The notes under the pieces: model-generated
Seen by the model: the letters and a program-made list of their open reading frames with translations, nothing else
What the model was told of the DNA's origin: nothing
The model's database searches: none
Part shown: positions 1-10,603 of the stretch, piece by piece
Layout: each line of letters opens with the position of its first letter
How positions within the stretch are numbered: position 1 is the first letter of the stretch
Translations under genes and position numbers: made by a program
Assembly: GCA_002280475.1 (NCBI GenBank)
Contig: NCEB01000025.1
Location: 1-43,748, forward strand
Reading direction: 5' to 3'
DNA length: 43,748 nt
From: Brevundimonas subvibrioides
GTDB taxonomy: Bacteria > Pseudomonadota > Alphaproteobacteria > Caulobacterales > Caulobacteraceae

Positions 1-1
1 C

Positions 2-193
<192 letters not shown>

Positions 194-208
194 TGTAGGG
201 TGCGGGCC

Positions 209-439
209 ATGAGCGACGAACTCCTGGCCCGCATCACCATCGAAAACGACAAGCGCAGCGGCCGGCCCTGCATTCGGGGCATGCGGATCGCGGTGCACGA
301 CGTGCTGGGCTGGCTGGCGGCGGGCATGACTGAAGCGGAAATCCTGAGCGATTACGATGAGCTGGAGGAGGCGGACATCCGCGCCGCCTTGACCTATGCC
401 GCACGAGAGATCGACCATCCGGTGGTCGTCGCGGCTTGA
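209..439 (+). CDS. DUF433 antitoxin-like protein (VapB45-type)
   Basis: A 76-residue DUF433 protein with the family core SGRPCIRGMRIAVHDVLGWL and the segment GMTEAEILSDYDELEEADIRAAL, which forms a small helix-turn-helix-like domain. DUF433 proteins commonly pair with DUF5615 PIN-like proteins as antitoxin and toxin, and that is the arrangement here: its stop overlaps the start of the next gene. The start was chosen at ATG 209, with a weak AGGG at 197-200; an in-frame GTG at 200 is an alternative that adds three residues. Role as antitoxin and autorepressor is known for the family and inferred here. Confidence 0.8.
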   Translation: MSDELLARITIENDKRSGRPCIRGMRIAVHDVLGWLAAGMTEAEILSDYDELEEADIRAALTYAAREIDHPVVVAA

Positions 440-765
440 GGTTCCTGATCGATCAGAACTTGCCGACCCGTCTGATCGGCGTCCTGCATGAGCTCGGCCA
501 CGACGCGGACCACGTCAAGCTGTTGAAGCTCGACATGGCGAGCGACGGGCACATCTGGACTTTGGCGGCCTCCCTTCCCGCCGTGGTCATCAGCAAGGAC
601 CGAGATTTTCTGAGCCTGGTTCGGAGAGAGACGTCCACGGGGTTCGTTCATCTGGATGTTGGCAACCTGTCGAACGATCAGCTCTTCGCCATTGTTCGAC
701 GCACCTGGCCGATGGTGACGGCTCGCCTTCAGGCCGGCGAACGTCTGGTCGAAATCAGGGCATGA
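436..765 (+). CDS. DUF5615 PIN-like toxin-type protein
   Basis: A 109-residue DUF5615 (PIN-like) protein. It begins MRFLIDQNLP, the usual DUF5615 N-terminus with the first acidic active-site residue D6, and carries D37 in ASDGHIW and D55/D57 in SKDRDF, the acidic positions expected for a metal-dependent PIN-fold ribonuclease. The start is a TTG at 436-438 that overlaps the upstream TGA (437-439), so translation is probably coupled to the DUF433 gene. A weaker start codon on the toxin than on the antitoxin would keep toxin yield low. Nuclease activity is inferred from the fold; no target can be predicted. Its own stop overlaps the next ATG by four bases. Confidence 0.8.
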   Translation: MRFLIDQNLPTRLIGVLHELGHDADHVKLLKLDMASDGHIWTLAASLPAVVISKDRDFLSLVRRETSTGFVHLDVGNLSNDQLFAIVRRTWPMVTARLQAGERLVEIRA

Positions 766-1688
766 CCCGCCCAGCCCTTCTGATCGCCTCGCGCGCGCTC
801 GGGCCCGTCGCACCGTTCCTGGAGTCCGCCTACCGGGTGTTTCGTCTGTGGGAGGGGCCGCCGGGAGATGCCACCGATGACATCACCGCCGTGGTCGTGG
901 CCGGTGAGGACGTCCTGGACATGGGCGTGCTGGAGCACCTGCCGAACTTGCGCCACGTCGCCTGCTTCACCTCGGGCTACGACGGGCTGGACCTGGACTG
1001 GTGCCGGGCGCGCGGGCTGATCGTCACCCATGCGCCAGCGGTGAACCACGAGGACGTGGCCGATCATGCCCTGGGTCTGATCCTGGCGGCGCGGCGCCGG
1101 ATCGTGGACGGCGACCGGATGGTCCGCGCGGGCCAGTGGGTCATCGAGCAGCGGCTGATCACCCCCGCCATGCGCGGATGCCGCGTGGGCATCGTCGGGC
1201 TGGGGGCGATCGGCGAGGCGTTGGCCCTGCGGGTCGAGGCCATGGGCTGTGTCGTCGAGTGGTGGGGGCCGAGGGACAAGCCGGGCGCGGCCTGGCCCCG
1301 CGCGGGGTCTCTGGTCGAGATGGCTGCCGGTTCTGACATCCTGGTCGTGGCGTGCCGCGCGGACGAGACGAACCGGGGCCTGGTGTCGGCCGAGGTGATC
1401 GAGGCGCTGGGGCCAGGCGGCCTGCTGGTCAATGTGGCGCGCGGGTCGCTGATCGACGAGGACGCCCTGATCGCCGCGCTGAAGGCCGGACGGCTGGGCG
1501 GGGCCGCGCTGGACGTGTTCGAGACCGAGCCGACGCCGGCGGATCGCTGGGCCGAGGTGCCGAACGTGGTGCTGACCCCGCACACGGCCGGGGCCACAAT
1601 GGCTGCGGTCCAGGGCATGCTGGCGCTTCTGATCCAGAACCTTCAGGCTGTCGCGGCGGGCGATCCACCCGTGACACCCATTCCCTGA
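762..1688 (+). CDS. D-isomer-specific 2-hydroxyacid dehydrogenase
   Basis: A 308-residue NAD(P)-dependent 2-hydroxyacid dehydrogenase that interconverts a 2-oxo acid and a D-2-hydroxy acid. The nucleotide-binding glycine motif VGLGAIG lies at residues 145-151 in the central Rossmann domain. The catalytic triad is visible: Arg227 in VNVARGSLIDE, Glu256 in DVFETEP and His274 in LTPHTAGAT. Length is normal. The ATG overlaps the stop of the DUF5615 gene (ATGA at 762-765), so the dehydrogenase may be cotranscribed with the toxin-antitoxin pair, which is unusual. Substrate cannot be told from sequence; glyoxylate/hydroxypyruvate reductase-like or a broader 2-keto acid reductase are all possible. 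Confidence 0.9.
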   Translation: MTRPALLIASRALGPVAPFLESAYRVFRLWEGPPGDATDDITAVVVAGEDVLDMGVLEHLPNLRHVACFTSGYDGLDLDWCRARGLIVTHAPAVNHEDVADHALGLILAARRRIVDGDRMVRAGQWVIEQRLITPAMRGCRVGIVGLGAIGEALALRVEAMGCVVEWWGPRDKPGAAWPRAGSLVEMAAGSDILVVACRADETNRGLVSAEVIEALGPGGLLVNVARGSLIDEDALIAALKAGRLGGAALDVFETEPTPADRWAEVPNVVLTPHTAGATMAAVQGMLALLIQNLQAVAAGDPPVTPIP

Positions 1689-1696
1689 GTTGGCCC

Positions 1697-2560
1697 GTGA
1701 CCGATTCCGCCGAGACCCAAGCGCCGCTGACGCTGGAATGCTTTCCGATGACGCCGTCGCCGCCGCGCATGGTGTCGGGGCGGCCCGAGCGGGACTGGAT
1801 GGACGATTTCGCGGGGCGACATCCCTATCGCTGCCTGCCGCTGACCATGGCCAACACCACGGGATGGGAGTTGTTGTGCCCGTTCGGGTTCGAAGCCGAA
1901 TGGGACGGGCGGCTGGGCGCCGACGCCATCCAGCTCCGGCCCGACGCGGACGCCCTGCATTTCGACCATTTCGCCCAGTCGCACTTCACCGAGGGGGTGC
2001 TGACCTTCCACACCGGCTGGATGTTCCGGACGCCCGAGGGATGGGGCATGCGGGCGTCTGGGCCACCGAACCGGGCCAAGCACGGGATCGCGCCGCTGGA
2101 GGGCGTGACGGAGACCGACTGGCTGCCCTACCCTTTCACCATGAATTGGCGCTTCACCGCGCCCGGGGTGATCCGGTTCGAGAAGGACGAGCCGTTCTGC
2201 TTCCTGCAACCGATCCCGCATCACCGGATCGAGCGGTTCCAGCCCGTGCGGCGGTCGATCGACGACGACGGCGACCTGGCCCGGCAGTATCGGAAGTGGT
2301 CCGAAGTCCGCACGGACTTCAACACCCGCATGGCGGCGGGCGACCCCGAGGCGGTCAAGGAGGCATGGCAGAAGTTCTATTTCCGGGGCGAGTTCCCCGA
2401 CCGCATCGCCCAGGCCCCGGACACCCACGTCAACAAGCGGCGGATGAGCCCCCTGCCCGACGCGCCTGAGCCCGCGGCGCCTGCGCGCGCTCACGTCGGT
2501 TTCACCACCTGGTCGGCCCAGGGCGCCGCCAAGGGCGCGTTCGACAGGGACAAGACCTAG
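1697..2560 (+). CDS. DUF6065 family protein of unknown function
   Basis: A 287-residue protein with the DUF6065 pattern: an N-terminal PYRCLPLTMANTTGWEL segment, then GFEAEWDG, a middle stretch ending in PNRAKHGIAPLEGVTETDW, the block YPFTMNWRFTAPG, and RFEKDEPFCFLQPIP. There is no signal peptide or membrane segment, so it is probably cytosolic. Some DUF6065 genes lie near secondary-metabolite or oxygenase genes, but nothing here shows a function. The start is GTG 1697, eight bases after the dehydrogenase stop; a later ATG at 1748 is possible. The last four bases overlap the stop of the convergent EF-hand gene. Family call is from memory of the motif pattern. Confidence 0.7.
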   Translation: MTDSAETQAPLTLECFPMTPSPPRMVSGRPERDWMDDFAGRHPYRCLPLTMANTTGWELLCPFGFEAEWDGRLGADAIQLRPDADALHFDHFAQSHFTEGVLTFHTGWMFRTPEGWGMRASGPPNRAKHGIAPLEGVTETDWLPYPFTMNWRFTAPGVIRFEKDEPFCFLQPIPHHRIERFQPVRRSIDDDGDLARQYRKWSEVRTDFNTRMAAGDPEAVKEAWQKFYFRGEFPDRIAQAPDTHVNKRRMSPLPDAPEPAAPARAHVGFTTWSAQGAAKGAFDRDKT

Positions 2561-3060
2561 CCCGCGTCGCCGCCCCGGGTGGCCTGACGCTCGGCGACAC
2601 TGACCACGCCATCTCCGTCTGCGTCCATGCGCTGGAACCGCCAGGCGACGACCGAGCGGAACTCGTCCCGGGTCAGGCGACCGTCGGCGTCGCGGTCGGC
2701 CCGCGTCCAGTTCCGGGCCCCCGGCAGGGTCTGGGCCACGATCTCCAGTTCGGCCGTGGTGACGACGTCGTCCGAATCGGTGTCGGCGCGATCGAAGCCG
2801 CGCTCGGCCCGGGCCAGCATCTGGTCCAGCGTCATGGGGCCCGTCTCGGTTTGACGCCGCTGTCCGGCGGGGGGCCGATAGGGCCGGGGCGGCAGGGCCT
2901 CAACCGCCAGGGCCGCCTCCTGGAGCAAGGTCTCTTCCGGCGCATCCGCGGGCTCGGCGATGGCCGCGGGATCCACTGTCTCGGCGGCGGCGTCCTCGTC
3001 CCTTGAACAGGCGGCGAGAGACAGGATGACGATCGAGAGCAGGCTGAGGGCGACACGCAT
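2557..3060 (-). CDS. EF-hand calcium-binding lipoprotein
   Basis: A 167-residue predicted lipoprotein. The N-terminus MRVALSLLSIVILSLAAC is a lipoprotein signal with lipobox LAAC and Cys18. After an acidic, alanine/proline-rich linker come three EF-hand loops: residues 93-104 (DTDSDDVVTTAE), 112-123 (DRDADGRLTRDE) and 146-157 (DADGDGVVSVAE). All three keep the acidic residues at positions 1, 3, 5 and 12 needed to bind calcium. It probably acts in the periplasm or on the membrane face. Start chosen at ATG 3060 because it places the signal peptide at the N-terminus; a start 36 nt upstream would put a polar tail before it. Divergent from the ArsR regulator. Confidence 0.85.
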   Translation of the reverse strand: MRVALSLLSIVILSLAACSRDEDAAAETVDPAAIAEPADAPEETLLQEAALAVEALPPRPYRPPAGQRRQTETGPMTLDQMLARAERGFDRADTDSDDVVTTAELEIVAQTLPGARNWTRADRDADGRLTRDEFRSVVAWRFQRMDADGDGVVSVAERQATRGGDAG

Positions 3061-3134
3061 CGACGACTCCATGGGACGCAAGCCTGACTGTAACACCGCT
3101 CGCGCGCCGTGCCGTCGCTGTTTTCCGTCTTCAC

Positions 3135-3160
3135 ATCATATAAGGATATCCTTATATGAT
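3135..3160. promoter_or_regulatory. 26-bp perfect palindrome, likely operator of the methionine operon
   Basis: The half-site ATCATATAAGGAT is followed directly by its exact reverse complement, giving a 26-bp palindrome with no mismatch and no spacer. It is an AT-rich island in GC-rich DNA, sits 6 nt before the ATG of the ArsR-family regulator, and lies between divergent genes. ArsR-family dimers bind such symmetric sites, so autoregulation of the regulator-metF-metH operon is the simplest reading. The SahR class of ArsR regulators is known to control methionine-cycle genes in Proteobacteria from AT-rich palindromes; assignment to that class is inference. Confidence 0.75.
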
Positions 3161-3166
3161 TATGTC

Positions 3167-4144
3167 ATGGCCCTGACCGCCGACCAGATCGTGGATGCGC
3201 TGCGCGCCGCCGGAGAGCCGACGCGGCTGCGCGTGCTGTCGCTGCTGGCCGGCGAGGAGCTGTCGGTGATGGAACTCAGCCGCGTGCTGGACCAAAGCCA
3301 GCCGCGGGTCTCGCGTCACCTGAAGCTGATGGCGGACGCCGGACTGATCGAGCGGTTTCCGGACGGGGCCCGCGTTTTCTACCGCATCAGCCACGAGCCT
3401 GACGTGCGCCGGCTGATCGACACCGTGCTGGATCTGCTGGACGACGGCGAGGGCCTGGCCGACCACCGGCGGCTGGACGAGGTGCGCGACGAGCGGGCGA
3501 CGGCGGCGGCGGCCTATTTCGAACAGGTGGCCCCCAGCTGGGACCGCATCCGCTCGCTCTATGTCTCCGAGACGGCGGTCGAGAGCGCCATCGAGCGGGC
3601 GGCGGGACCCGGGCCGTTCGAGCGGGTCGTCGATCTGGGCACCGGGTCGGGTCGGATGCTGACCCTGTTGGGCAAGAAGGCGCGGATGTCGATCGGGCTC
3701 GATCTGAGCCAGAACATGCTGAACATCGCACGGGCGAATGTCACCAAGGCCGGGCTGGACAAGGTCGAGCTGAGGCACGGCGACATCTTCGCCACCCGCC
3801 TGCCGGCGCAGTCGGCGGACCTGGTTCTGGTGCATCAGGTGCTGCATTACCTGGCCGATCCGGCATCGGCCGTGGCCGAGGCCGCGCGGCTGGTCATGCC
3901 AGGTGGAAAACTGCTGATCGTTGATTTCGCTCCCCATGAGCTGGAGCGACTGAGGGACGAGCACCAGCATCGCCGCCTGGGCTTCGCCGACGAAGAGATC
4001 GGGCGCTGGCTCGGCGAGGCGGGGCTGACTGCGTCGGCGACCATCGCCCTGCCGCCTGACACGGCGGGCCTGACCGTCACCATCTGGACCGCCGAGCGGC
4101 CCACCATCGCCAACCGGCCCAACTCTGAAAGGCAGGTCGCCTGA
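3167..4144 (+). CDS. ArsR-family regulator fused to a SAM-dependent methyltransferase domain
   Basis: A 325-residue two-domain protein. Residues 1-95 form an ArsR winged helix: GEPTRLRVLSLLAGEELSV, the recognition segment SQPRVSRHLKLMADAGL and the wing RFPDGARVFYRI. Residues 110-320 form a class I methyltransferase-like domain with SAM motif VVDLGTGSGR at 154-163. No cysteine is seen anywhere, so it is not a thiol metal sensor. It is the first gene of an operon with metF and split metH, and the next ATG overlaps its stop by one base. The likely role is to sense S-adenosylmethionine or S-adenosylhomocysteine through the second domain and repress methionine synthesis. ATG 3167 was chosen because it starts the helix; no clear ribosome-binding site precedes it. 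Confidence 0.85.
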   Translation: MALTADQIVDALRAAGEPTRLRVLSLLAGEELSVMELSRVLDQSQPRVSRHLKLMADAGLIERFPDGARVFYRISHEPDVRRLIDTVLDLLDDGEGLADHRRLDEVRDERATAAAAYFEQVAPSWDRIRSLYVSETAVESAIERAAGPGPFERVVDLGTGSGRMLTLLGKKARMSIGLDLSQNMLNIARANVTKAGLDKVELRHGDIFATRLPAQSADLVLVHQVLHYLADPASAVAEAARLVMPGGKLLIVDFAPHELERLRDEHQHRRLGFADEEIGRWLGEAGLTASATIALPPDTAGLTVTIWTAERPTIANRPNSERQVA

Positions 4145-5118
4145 TGGCCGCCACATCCCTCGCCCCCACCCTGGCCCAGGCCCGCGCGCTGCTGCTGTCG
4201 CCGCTGGGCCCCGTCGCACGAGCGGGCGGGAATGCGAACCCGGTCCGTGTGTCGTTCGAGTTCTTTCCGCCCAAGTCGGACGAGGCCGAGGCCAATCTGT
4301 GGAAGGCCGTACGCCGGCTGGAGCCCCTGAACCCCGCCTTCGTCTCGGTGACCTACGGCGCGGGCGGATCGACGCGCGAGCGGACGCACCGGACGGTCCA
4401 GCGCATCCTGACCGAGACGACGATGAAGCCGGCCGCTCACCTGACCTGCGTCGAGGCCAGCCGCGACGAGGTCGATCAGGTCATCGGCGAATACAAGGCA
4501 ATCGGCGTGGATCACATCGTGGCCCTGCGCGGCGACCCGCCCGGGTCGGCGGTCAGCGGTGGATCGGGCATCGGCGGGGTCTATGAGCCGCGCGCGGACG
4601 GATACGCCAACGCGACCGAACTGGCCCAGGCGATCCAGCGCGTCGGGGGCTTCCAGACCAGCGTCGGGGTCTATCCGGAGAAGCATCCGGAGAGCCCCTC
4701 GATCGAACACGACATCGATGTGCTGAAGGCCAAGGTCGATGCGGGCGCGACGCGGGCGCTGAGCCAGTTCTTCTTCGACATCGACGCCTTCCTGCGGTTC
4801 CGCGACCGGGTGCGGGCGGCCGGCGTGACCATCCCCTTGATCCCCGGGATCATGCCGGTGTCGAACTTCGCAGGACTGCAGCGGATGAGCGCGTCGTGCG
4901 GGGCGTCGGTGCCGGCCTGGCTGGCGGCCCATTTCGAGGGGCTGGACGACGATCCGGAGACGCGGAAACTGCTGGCCGCCTCGGTCGCGGCTGAGACCTG
5001 CGCGCGACTGCAGGAAGAAGGCTTTTCGGACTTCCATTTCTACACGCTGAACCGGGCGGACCTGGTCTATGCCATCTGCCGGGTGCTGGGTGTGCGCGAA
5101 CAAACGGCCGCCGCATGA
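4144..5118 (+). CDS. metF: Methylenetetrahydrofolate reductase
   Basis: A 324-residue MetF, which reduces 5,10-methylene-THF to 5-methyl-THF with NAD(P)H and FAD, supplying the methyl group used by methionine synthase encoded next. Family landmarks are SFEFFPPKSDEAE near residue 37, FVSVTYGAGGSTRERT, AHLTCVEASRDEV, HIVALRGDPPG, YPEKHPESPS and the C-terminal FHFYTLNRADL. The first ~30 residues extend beyond the usual bacterial start and look like a low-complexity leader. The start overlaps the regulator stop by one base and the stop overlaps the next ATG by four, so this is a tightly coupled operon. Confidence 0.95.
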   Translation: MAATSLAPTLAQARALLLSPLGPVARAGGNANPVRVSFEFFPPKSDEAEANLWKAVRRLEPLNPAFVSVTYGAGGSTRERTHRTVQRILTETTMKPAAHLTCVEASRDEVDQVIGEYKAIGVDHIVALRGDPPGSAVSGGSGIGGVYEPRADGYANATELAQAIQRVGGFQTSVGVYPEKHPESPSIEHDIDVLKAKVDAGATRALSQFFFDIDAFLRFRDRVRAAGVTIPLIPGIMPVSNFAGLQRMSASCGASVPAWLAAHFEGLDDDPETRKLLAASVAAETCARLQEEGFSDFHFYTLNRADLVYAICRVLGVREQTAAA

Positions 5119-6182
5119 GCCGCGCAGAACGCATCACCCAGCTTCACGCCGCCGCGAAGGACCGCATCCTCGTGCTCGACGGGTCGTGGGGCGTGATGAT
5201 CCAGCGGCGCGAGCTGTCGGAGGAGGATTTTCGGGGCGATCGCTTCACAAGCCACAATGGCCAGATGAAGGGGAACAACGACATCCTCTGCATCACCCGG
5301 CCGGACGTCATCGCCGATCTCCACGACCAGTATTTCGCGGCCGGAGCGGACATCTCCGAAACCAACACCTTCTCGGCCACGACGATCGCCCAGGACGACT
5401 ATCACCTGGACGCTGACGCGGTCCGGGACATCAATCTGGAGGGGGCCAAACTGGCCCGCGCCGCCGCCGACCGCTGGACCGAGAAGGAGCCCGGCAAGCC
5501 GCGCTTCGCCGCCGGGTCGATCGGGCCGCTGAACAAGATGCTGTCGATGTCGTCGGACGTGAACGATCCGGGCGCGCGGCTGGTGACCTTCGACCAGGTC
5601 TATGAGGCCTATCGCCATCAGGTGAAGGCGCTGAACGAAGGCGGCGTGCACCTTTATCTGATCGAGACCATCACCGACACGCTGAACGCCAAGGCCGCGA
5701 TCAAGGCGATCAAGGACCTGGAGGACGAGGGGCTGGAGCCCCTGCCGATCTGGATTTCGGGCACCATCACCGACCGTTCGGGGCGGACCCTGTCGGGCCA
5801 GACCGCCGAGGCGTTCTGGAACAGCGTGCGCCACGCCAAACCGTTCGCCGTCGGCTTCAACTGCGCCCTGGGCGCCGATCTGATGCGGCCTTTCATCGCC
5901 GAACTGAGCCGGGTCGCCGACACCTTGGTCGCCGCCTATCCCAACGCCGGCCTGCCCAACGCCATGGGCCAGTATGACGAGGAGCCGCACGAGACGGCCC
6001 ACTTCATAGAGGAATGGGCGCGCAGTGGCCTGGTCAACATCGTCGGCGGCTGCTGCGGCACGACACCGGACCACATCCGCCATGTGGCCGAGGAAGTGGC
6101 GGGCGTGGCACCGCGAGCGATTCCGGAGCGCCCGGTGGCGCTGAGGCTGTCGGGGCTGGAACCGTTCGAGATGGTGGCGTGA
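5115..6182 (+). CDS. metH: Methionine synthase, homocysteine-binding (N-terminal) half
   Basis: A 355-residue protein equal to the homocysteine S-methyltransferase barrel of cobalamin-dependent methionine synthase. The three zinc-binding cysteines are present: Cys250 in [14 protein letters not shown] and Cys313/Cys314 in [11 protein letters not shown]. The N-terminus [15 protein letters not shown] and the substrate segment [17 protein letters not shown] are typical. It ends [12 protein letters not shown], at the linker where single-chain MetH passes to the folate domain. The remaining domains are encoded by the next gene, so the enzyme works as two polypeptides. Such splits are known in Caulobacterales. 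The ATG overlaps metF by four bases. A 131-nt repeat follows its stop. Confidence 0.95.
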   Translation: MSRAERITQLHAAAKDRILVLDGSWGVMIQRRELSEEDFRGDRFTSHNGQMKGNNDILCITRPDVIADLHDQYFAAGADISETNTFSATTIAQDDYHLDADAVRDINLEGAKLARAAADRWTEKEPGKPRFAAGSIGPLNKMLSMSSDVNDPGARLVTFDQVYEAYRHQVKALNEGGVHLYLIETITDTLNAKAAIKAIKDLEDEGLEPLPIWISGTITDRSGRTLSGQTAEAFWNSVRHAKPFAVGFNCALGADLMRPFIAELSRVADTLVAAYPNAGLPNAMGQYDEEPHETAHFIEEWARSGLVNIVGGCCGTTPDHIRHVAEEVAGVAPRAIPERPVALRLSGLEPFEMVA

Positions 6183-6194
6183 TGTCCTTTGATT

Positions 6195-6325
6195 TCCGCT
6201 CATCCCCGCGAAAGCGGGGACCCAGTTCTCTGGGCGACCGGTCCCTCCGAGTGCGCTCTGACATCAATCCCGGACACCGTGCCTCGCAAAAGGACTGGAT
6301 CCCGGCTTTCGCCGGGATGAGCGGA
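6195..6325. repeat. Intergenic inverted-repeat element, family A copy 1
   Basis: A 131-nt element bounded by inverted arms. The left arm (6195-6225) reads as a small hairpin, CCCCGCGAAAGCGGGG, between TCCGCTCAT and ACCCAG. The right arm (6294-6325) is its complement with a few changes (CCCGGCTTTCGCCGGG core). The inside matches copy 3 when read in the opposite orientation, so the whole unit, not just the arms, is repeated. It lies between the two metH genes, and its last bases GCGGAG supply the ribosome-binding site of the second half. It could form stacked hairpins in the operon mRNA. Confidence 0.9.
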
Positions 6326-6333
6326 GTTTTTGA

Positions 6334-9000
<2,667 letters not shown>

Positions 9001-9004
9001 TTAT

Positions 9005-9159
9005 CCTTCTCCCCTTGCGGGAGAAGGTGGCAGCCGAAGGCTGACGGATGAGGGGTGAAACTCGGTTTCACCGGCGCGCGTCCGATACGTCAGCGCATCC
9101 GCATCTCCGTACCCCTCATCCGGCCCTCCGGGCCACCTTCTCCCGCAAGGGGAGAAGGG
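9005..9159. repeat. Intergenic inverted-repeat element, family B copy 1 (likely bidirectional terminator)
   Basis: Arms CCTTCTCCCCTTGCGGGAGA at the left and the complement near 9135-9159 at the right enclose about 100 nt. Each arm also holds its own small hairpin (CTCCCCTTGCGGGAG). Next to the arms are CGGATGAGGGGTG and its inverse CACCCCTCATCCG-like partner. It fills the gap between the convergent metH half and the secreted-protein gene, so it is well placed to end transcription from both sides. No run of T follows the stems, so rho-independent action is uncertain. Confidence 0.85.
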
Positions 9160-9726
9160 TCACGGAACGGGCACGCCCATCTCATCCAGCCCCGCCGCTT
9201 CCAGGGTCACCGGCGCGGTGGTGATGTTCTCGCGCACGCGCCGCGCCGCGTGTTCGCACCGCCCGGGCAGGCCGAAGAACAGGCCGAAGGCCTGGCTGCG
9301 CGCGGCCTCGTCGGGCAGCGCCATCAGCTCGGTCCAGCGCGCGGTGGCCTCGGCCTCGGCGGTCTCGGCGGCCGTGCGGGTAGCGGGCGTCTGGCGTGCG
9401 GCACCGGCACGCAGGGCCTCGCGGAAGTCGGTGGCCTCCAGGGCACCCAGACGCATGATGTCCTGGTCCAGGGCGTCGGGGGCCGTCAGGGTGCGGCCGA
9501 GCGCGATGTGACCCTCGACCAGGGCGGCGCACCACGCGACCAGCGGATAGTCCTGGTCCGGCGCACCGCGCGGCAGGGGCGTCTCATACGCGATGGCTTC
9601 GCGGGCGTTGCGCGCTTCGACGCTCTCGGTCGCCCCGGTCGCCGTGGCGATCGGGCCGTCCTGGGCCAGGGCGGCAGGGGCGGTCAGGGCGAGGGCAAGT
9701 AGCGAGGCGGCGAGGCGAAGGCGCAT
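9160..9726 (-). CDS. Secreted hypothetical protein
   Basis: I do not recognise this 188-residue protein. It has a clear Sec signal peptide, MRLRLAASLLALALTAPAALA, with probable cleavage before Gln22. The mature part is alanine- and glutamate-rich, mostly helical, with two cysteines (in VAWCAALVEG and PGRCEHAARR) that could form a disulfide in the periplasm. No lipobox or membrane anchor is seen. ATG 9726 was chosen because it starts the signal peptide. Its stop abuts repeat family B copy 1. It is transcribed alone, divergently from the DUF442 gene. Confidence 0.75.
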   Translation of the reverse strand: MRLRLAASLLALALTAPAALAQDGPIATATGATESVEARNAREAIAYETPLPRGAPDQDYPLVAWCAALVEGHIALGRTLTAPDALDQDIMRLGALEATDFREALRAGAARQTPATRTAAETAEAEATARWTELMALPDEAARSQAFGLFFGLPGRCEHAARRVRENITTAPVTLEAAGLDEMGVPVP

Positions 9727-9840
9727 GGGACGTCCGTGAGGCTGTTTCAGAAAGAGGTGATCCGCCACAACGCGTGAAGCGACGCAATGGTTTTTCCATG
9801 GCGACGTGTTAGCCAGTCGCGATTGCCGAAGGAGCCGACC

Positions 9841-10242
9841 TTGACCGATTTCCGCGTCCTCAGCGACACCGTCCGCGTCGCGCCCCAGATCGCCCTGTCC
9901 GACATGGCCGAGGCGGCCGCGCTGGGCGTCAGGACCGTCGTCTCGAACCGGCCCGACGGCGAAGACCCGGGTCAGCCGACGGCGGCCGAGGTCGCGGCGG
10001 CGGCGCAGGCGGTCGGCATCGCGTTCGTTCACGCCCCGGTGTCGGGCTTTCCGGACGAGGCGGCGGTGGCGGCGGTCGGCGAGGTTCTGGCGGCCCGCGA
10101 GCCGGTGCTGATGTTCTGCCGGTCGGGCACGCGCTCGGCCATGGTCTGGGCCCTGGCGATGCGTCAGGCGGGGGCGGAGCCCGAGGGATTGCGCGAGGCG
10201 GCGGCCGGAGCGGGGTACGATCTCAGCCGTCTGCCACTTTAG
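9841..10242 (+). CDS. DUF442 (TIGR01244-type) phosphatase-like protein
   Basis: A 133-residue protein of the beta-lactamase hydrolase-like phosphatase family, related in fold to dual-specificity phosphatases. It has the N-terminal RVAPQIALSDMAEAAALGV, the segment VVSNRPDGEDPGQPT, the middle HAPVSGFPDE and the thiolate loop CRSGTRS with catalytic Cys93. In other bacteria related domains are fused to a sulfur dioxygenase domain and connected to sulfide metabolism; here the domain stands alone. The start is TTG 9841, supported by GAAGGAG at 9828-9834, six bases upstream. The stop is five bases before repeat family A copy 2. The substrate is unknown. Confidence 0.85.
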   Translation: MTDFRVLSDTVRVAPQIALSDMAEAAALGVRTVVSNRPDGEDPGQPTAAEVAAAAQAVGIAFVHAPVSGFPDEAAVAAVGEVLAAREPVLMFCRSGTRSAMVWALAMRQAGAEPEGLREAAAGAGYDLSRLPL

Positions 10243-10247
10243 TTTTT

Positions 10248-10377
10248 TCCGCTCATCCCCGCGAAAGCGGGGACCCAGCGCTTAAGTGAGGCAAGGCAGT
10301 CTGGATCAACAGCGAGAGACGCTCATCTCAGCCAGCGCAGAAAGAACTGGGTCCCCGCTTTCGCGGGGATGAGCGGA
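10248..10377. repeat. Intergenic inverted-repeat element, family A copy 2
   Basis: A 130-nt element with near-identical inverted arms: TCCGCTCATCCCCGCG at the left end and its exact complement at the right end, each including the CCCCGCGAAAGCGGGG hairpin. The interior is more diverged than between copies 1 and 3. It separates a plus-strand gene from a convergent 49-codon lipoprotein gene, so it may help end both transcripts. Confidence 0.9.
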
Positions 10378-10386
10378 GAGGAAGAC

Positions 10387-10536
10387 CTAGCGGGTGACCG
10401 CCACGCGGGCGGCGAAGGGCACGGGCTCGGGATCCCCGCACGAGGCCAGGACCAGCTGCGCCGCCATGAGACACAGGATCGCCGCCGCGACGGGCTGGAG
10501 CCGATTTGAGACAGAATAGGCTATGGCGCGGGCCAT
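10387..10536 (-). CDS. Small lipoprotein (49 residues)
   Basis: A short gene with a good ribosome-binding site (AGGAG eight bases before the ATG). The product starts MARAIAYSVSNRLQPVAAAI, has a hydrophobic stretch (about 16-30) and a lipobox LASC with Cys33, then a 16-residue tail ending FAARVAVTR. It therefore looks like a short lipid-anchored peptide of the inner or outer membrane. No function can be given. Alanine content and codon use match neighbouring genes. It is convergent with the DUF442 gene across repeat A copy 2, and divergent from the metallo-hydrolase gene. Confidence 0.6.
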   Translation of the reverse strand: MARAIAYSVSNRLQPVAAAILCLMAAQLVLASCGDPEPVPFAARVAVTR

Positions 10537-10603
10537 TTCGGACGCTCCTGAACGGTTTACGATCCGTTAAGGCAAGGACCGCGCCGGGCGAGATGGAGCC
10601 GAG

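Noticed and set aside
3121..3166. SAM, SAH or cobalamin riboswitch before the methionine operon
   Set aside because: Only 106 nt separate the divergent genes, and the centre is a palindromic operator; no riboswitch core was seen.
9055..9702. Plus-strand open frame of 215 codons starting within family B copy 1
   Set aside because: Starts in the repeat and runs antisense to a signal-peptide gene; no domain.
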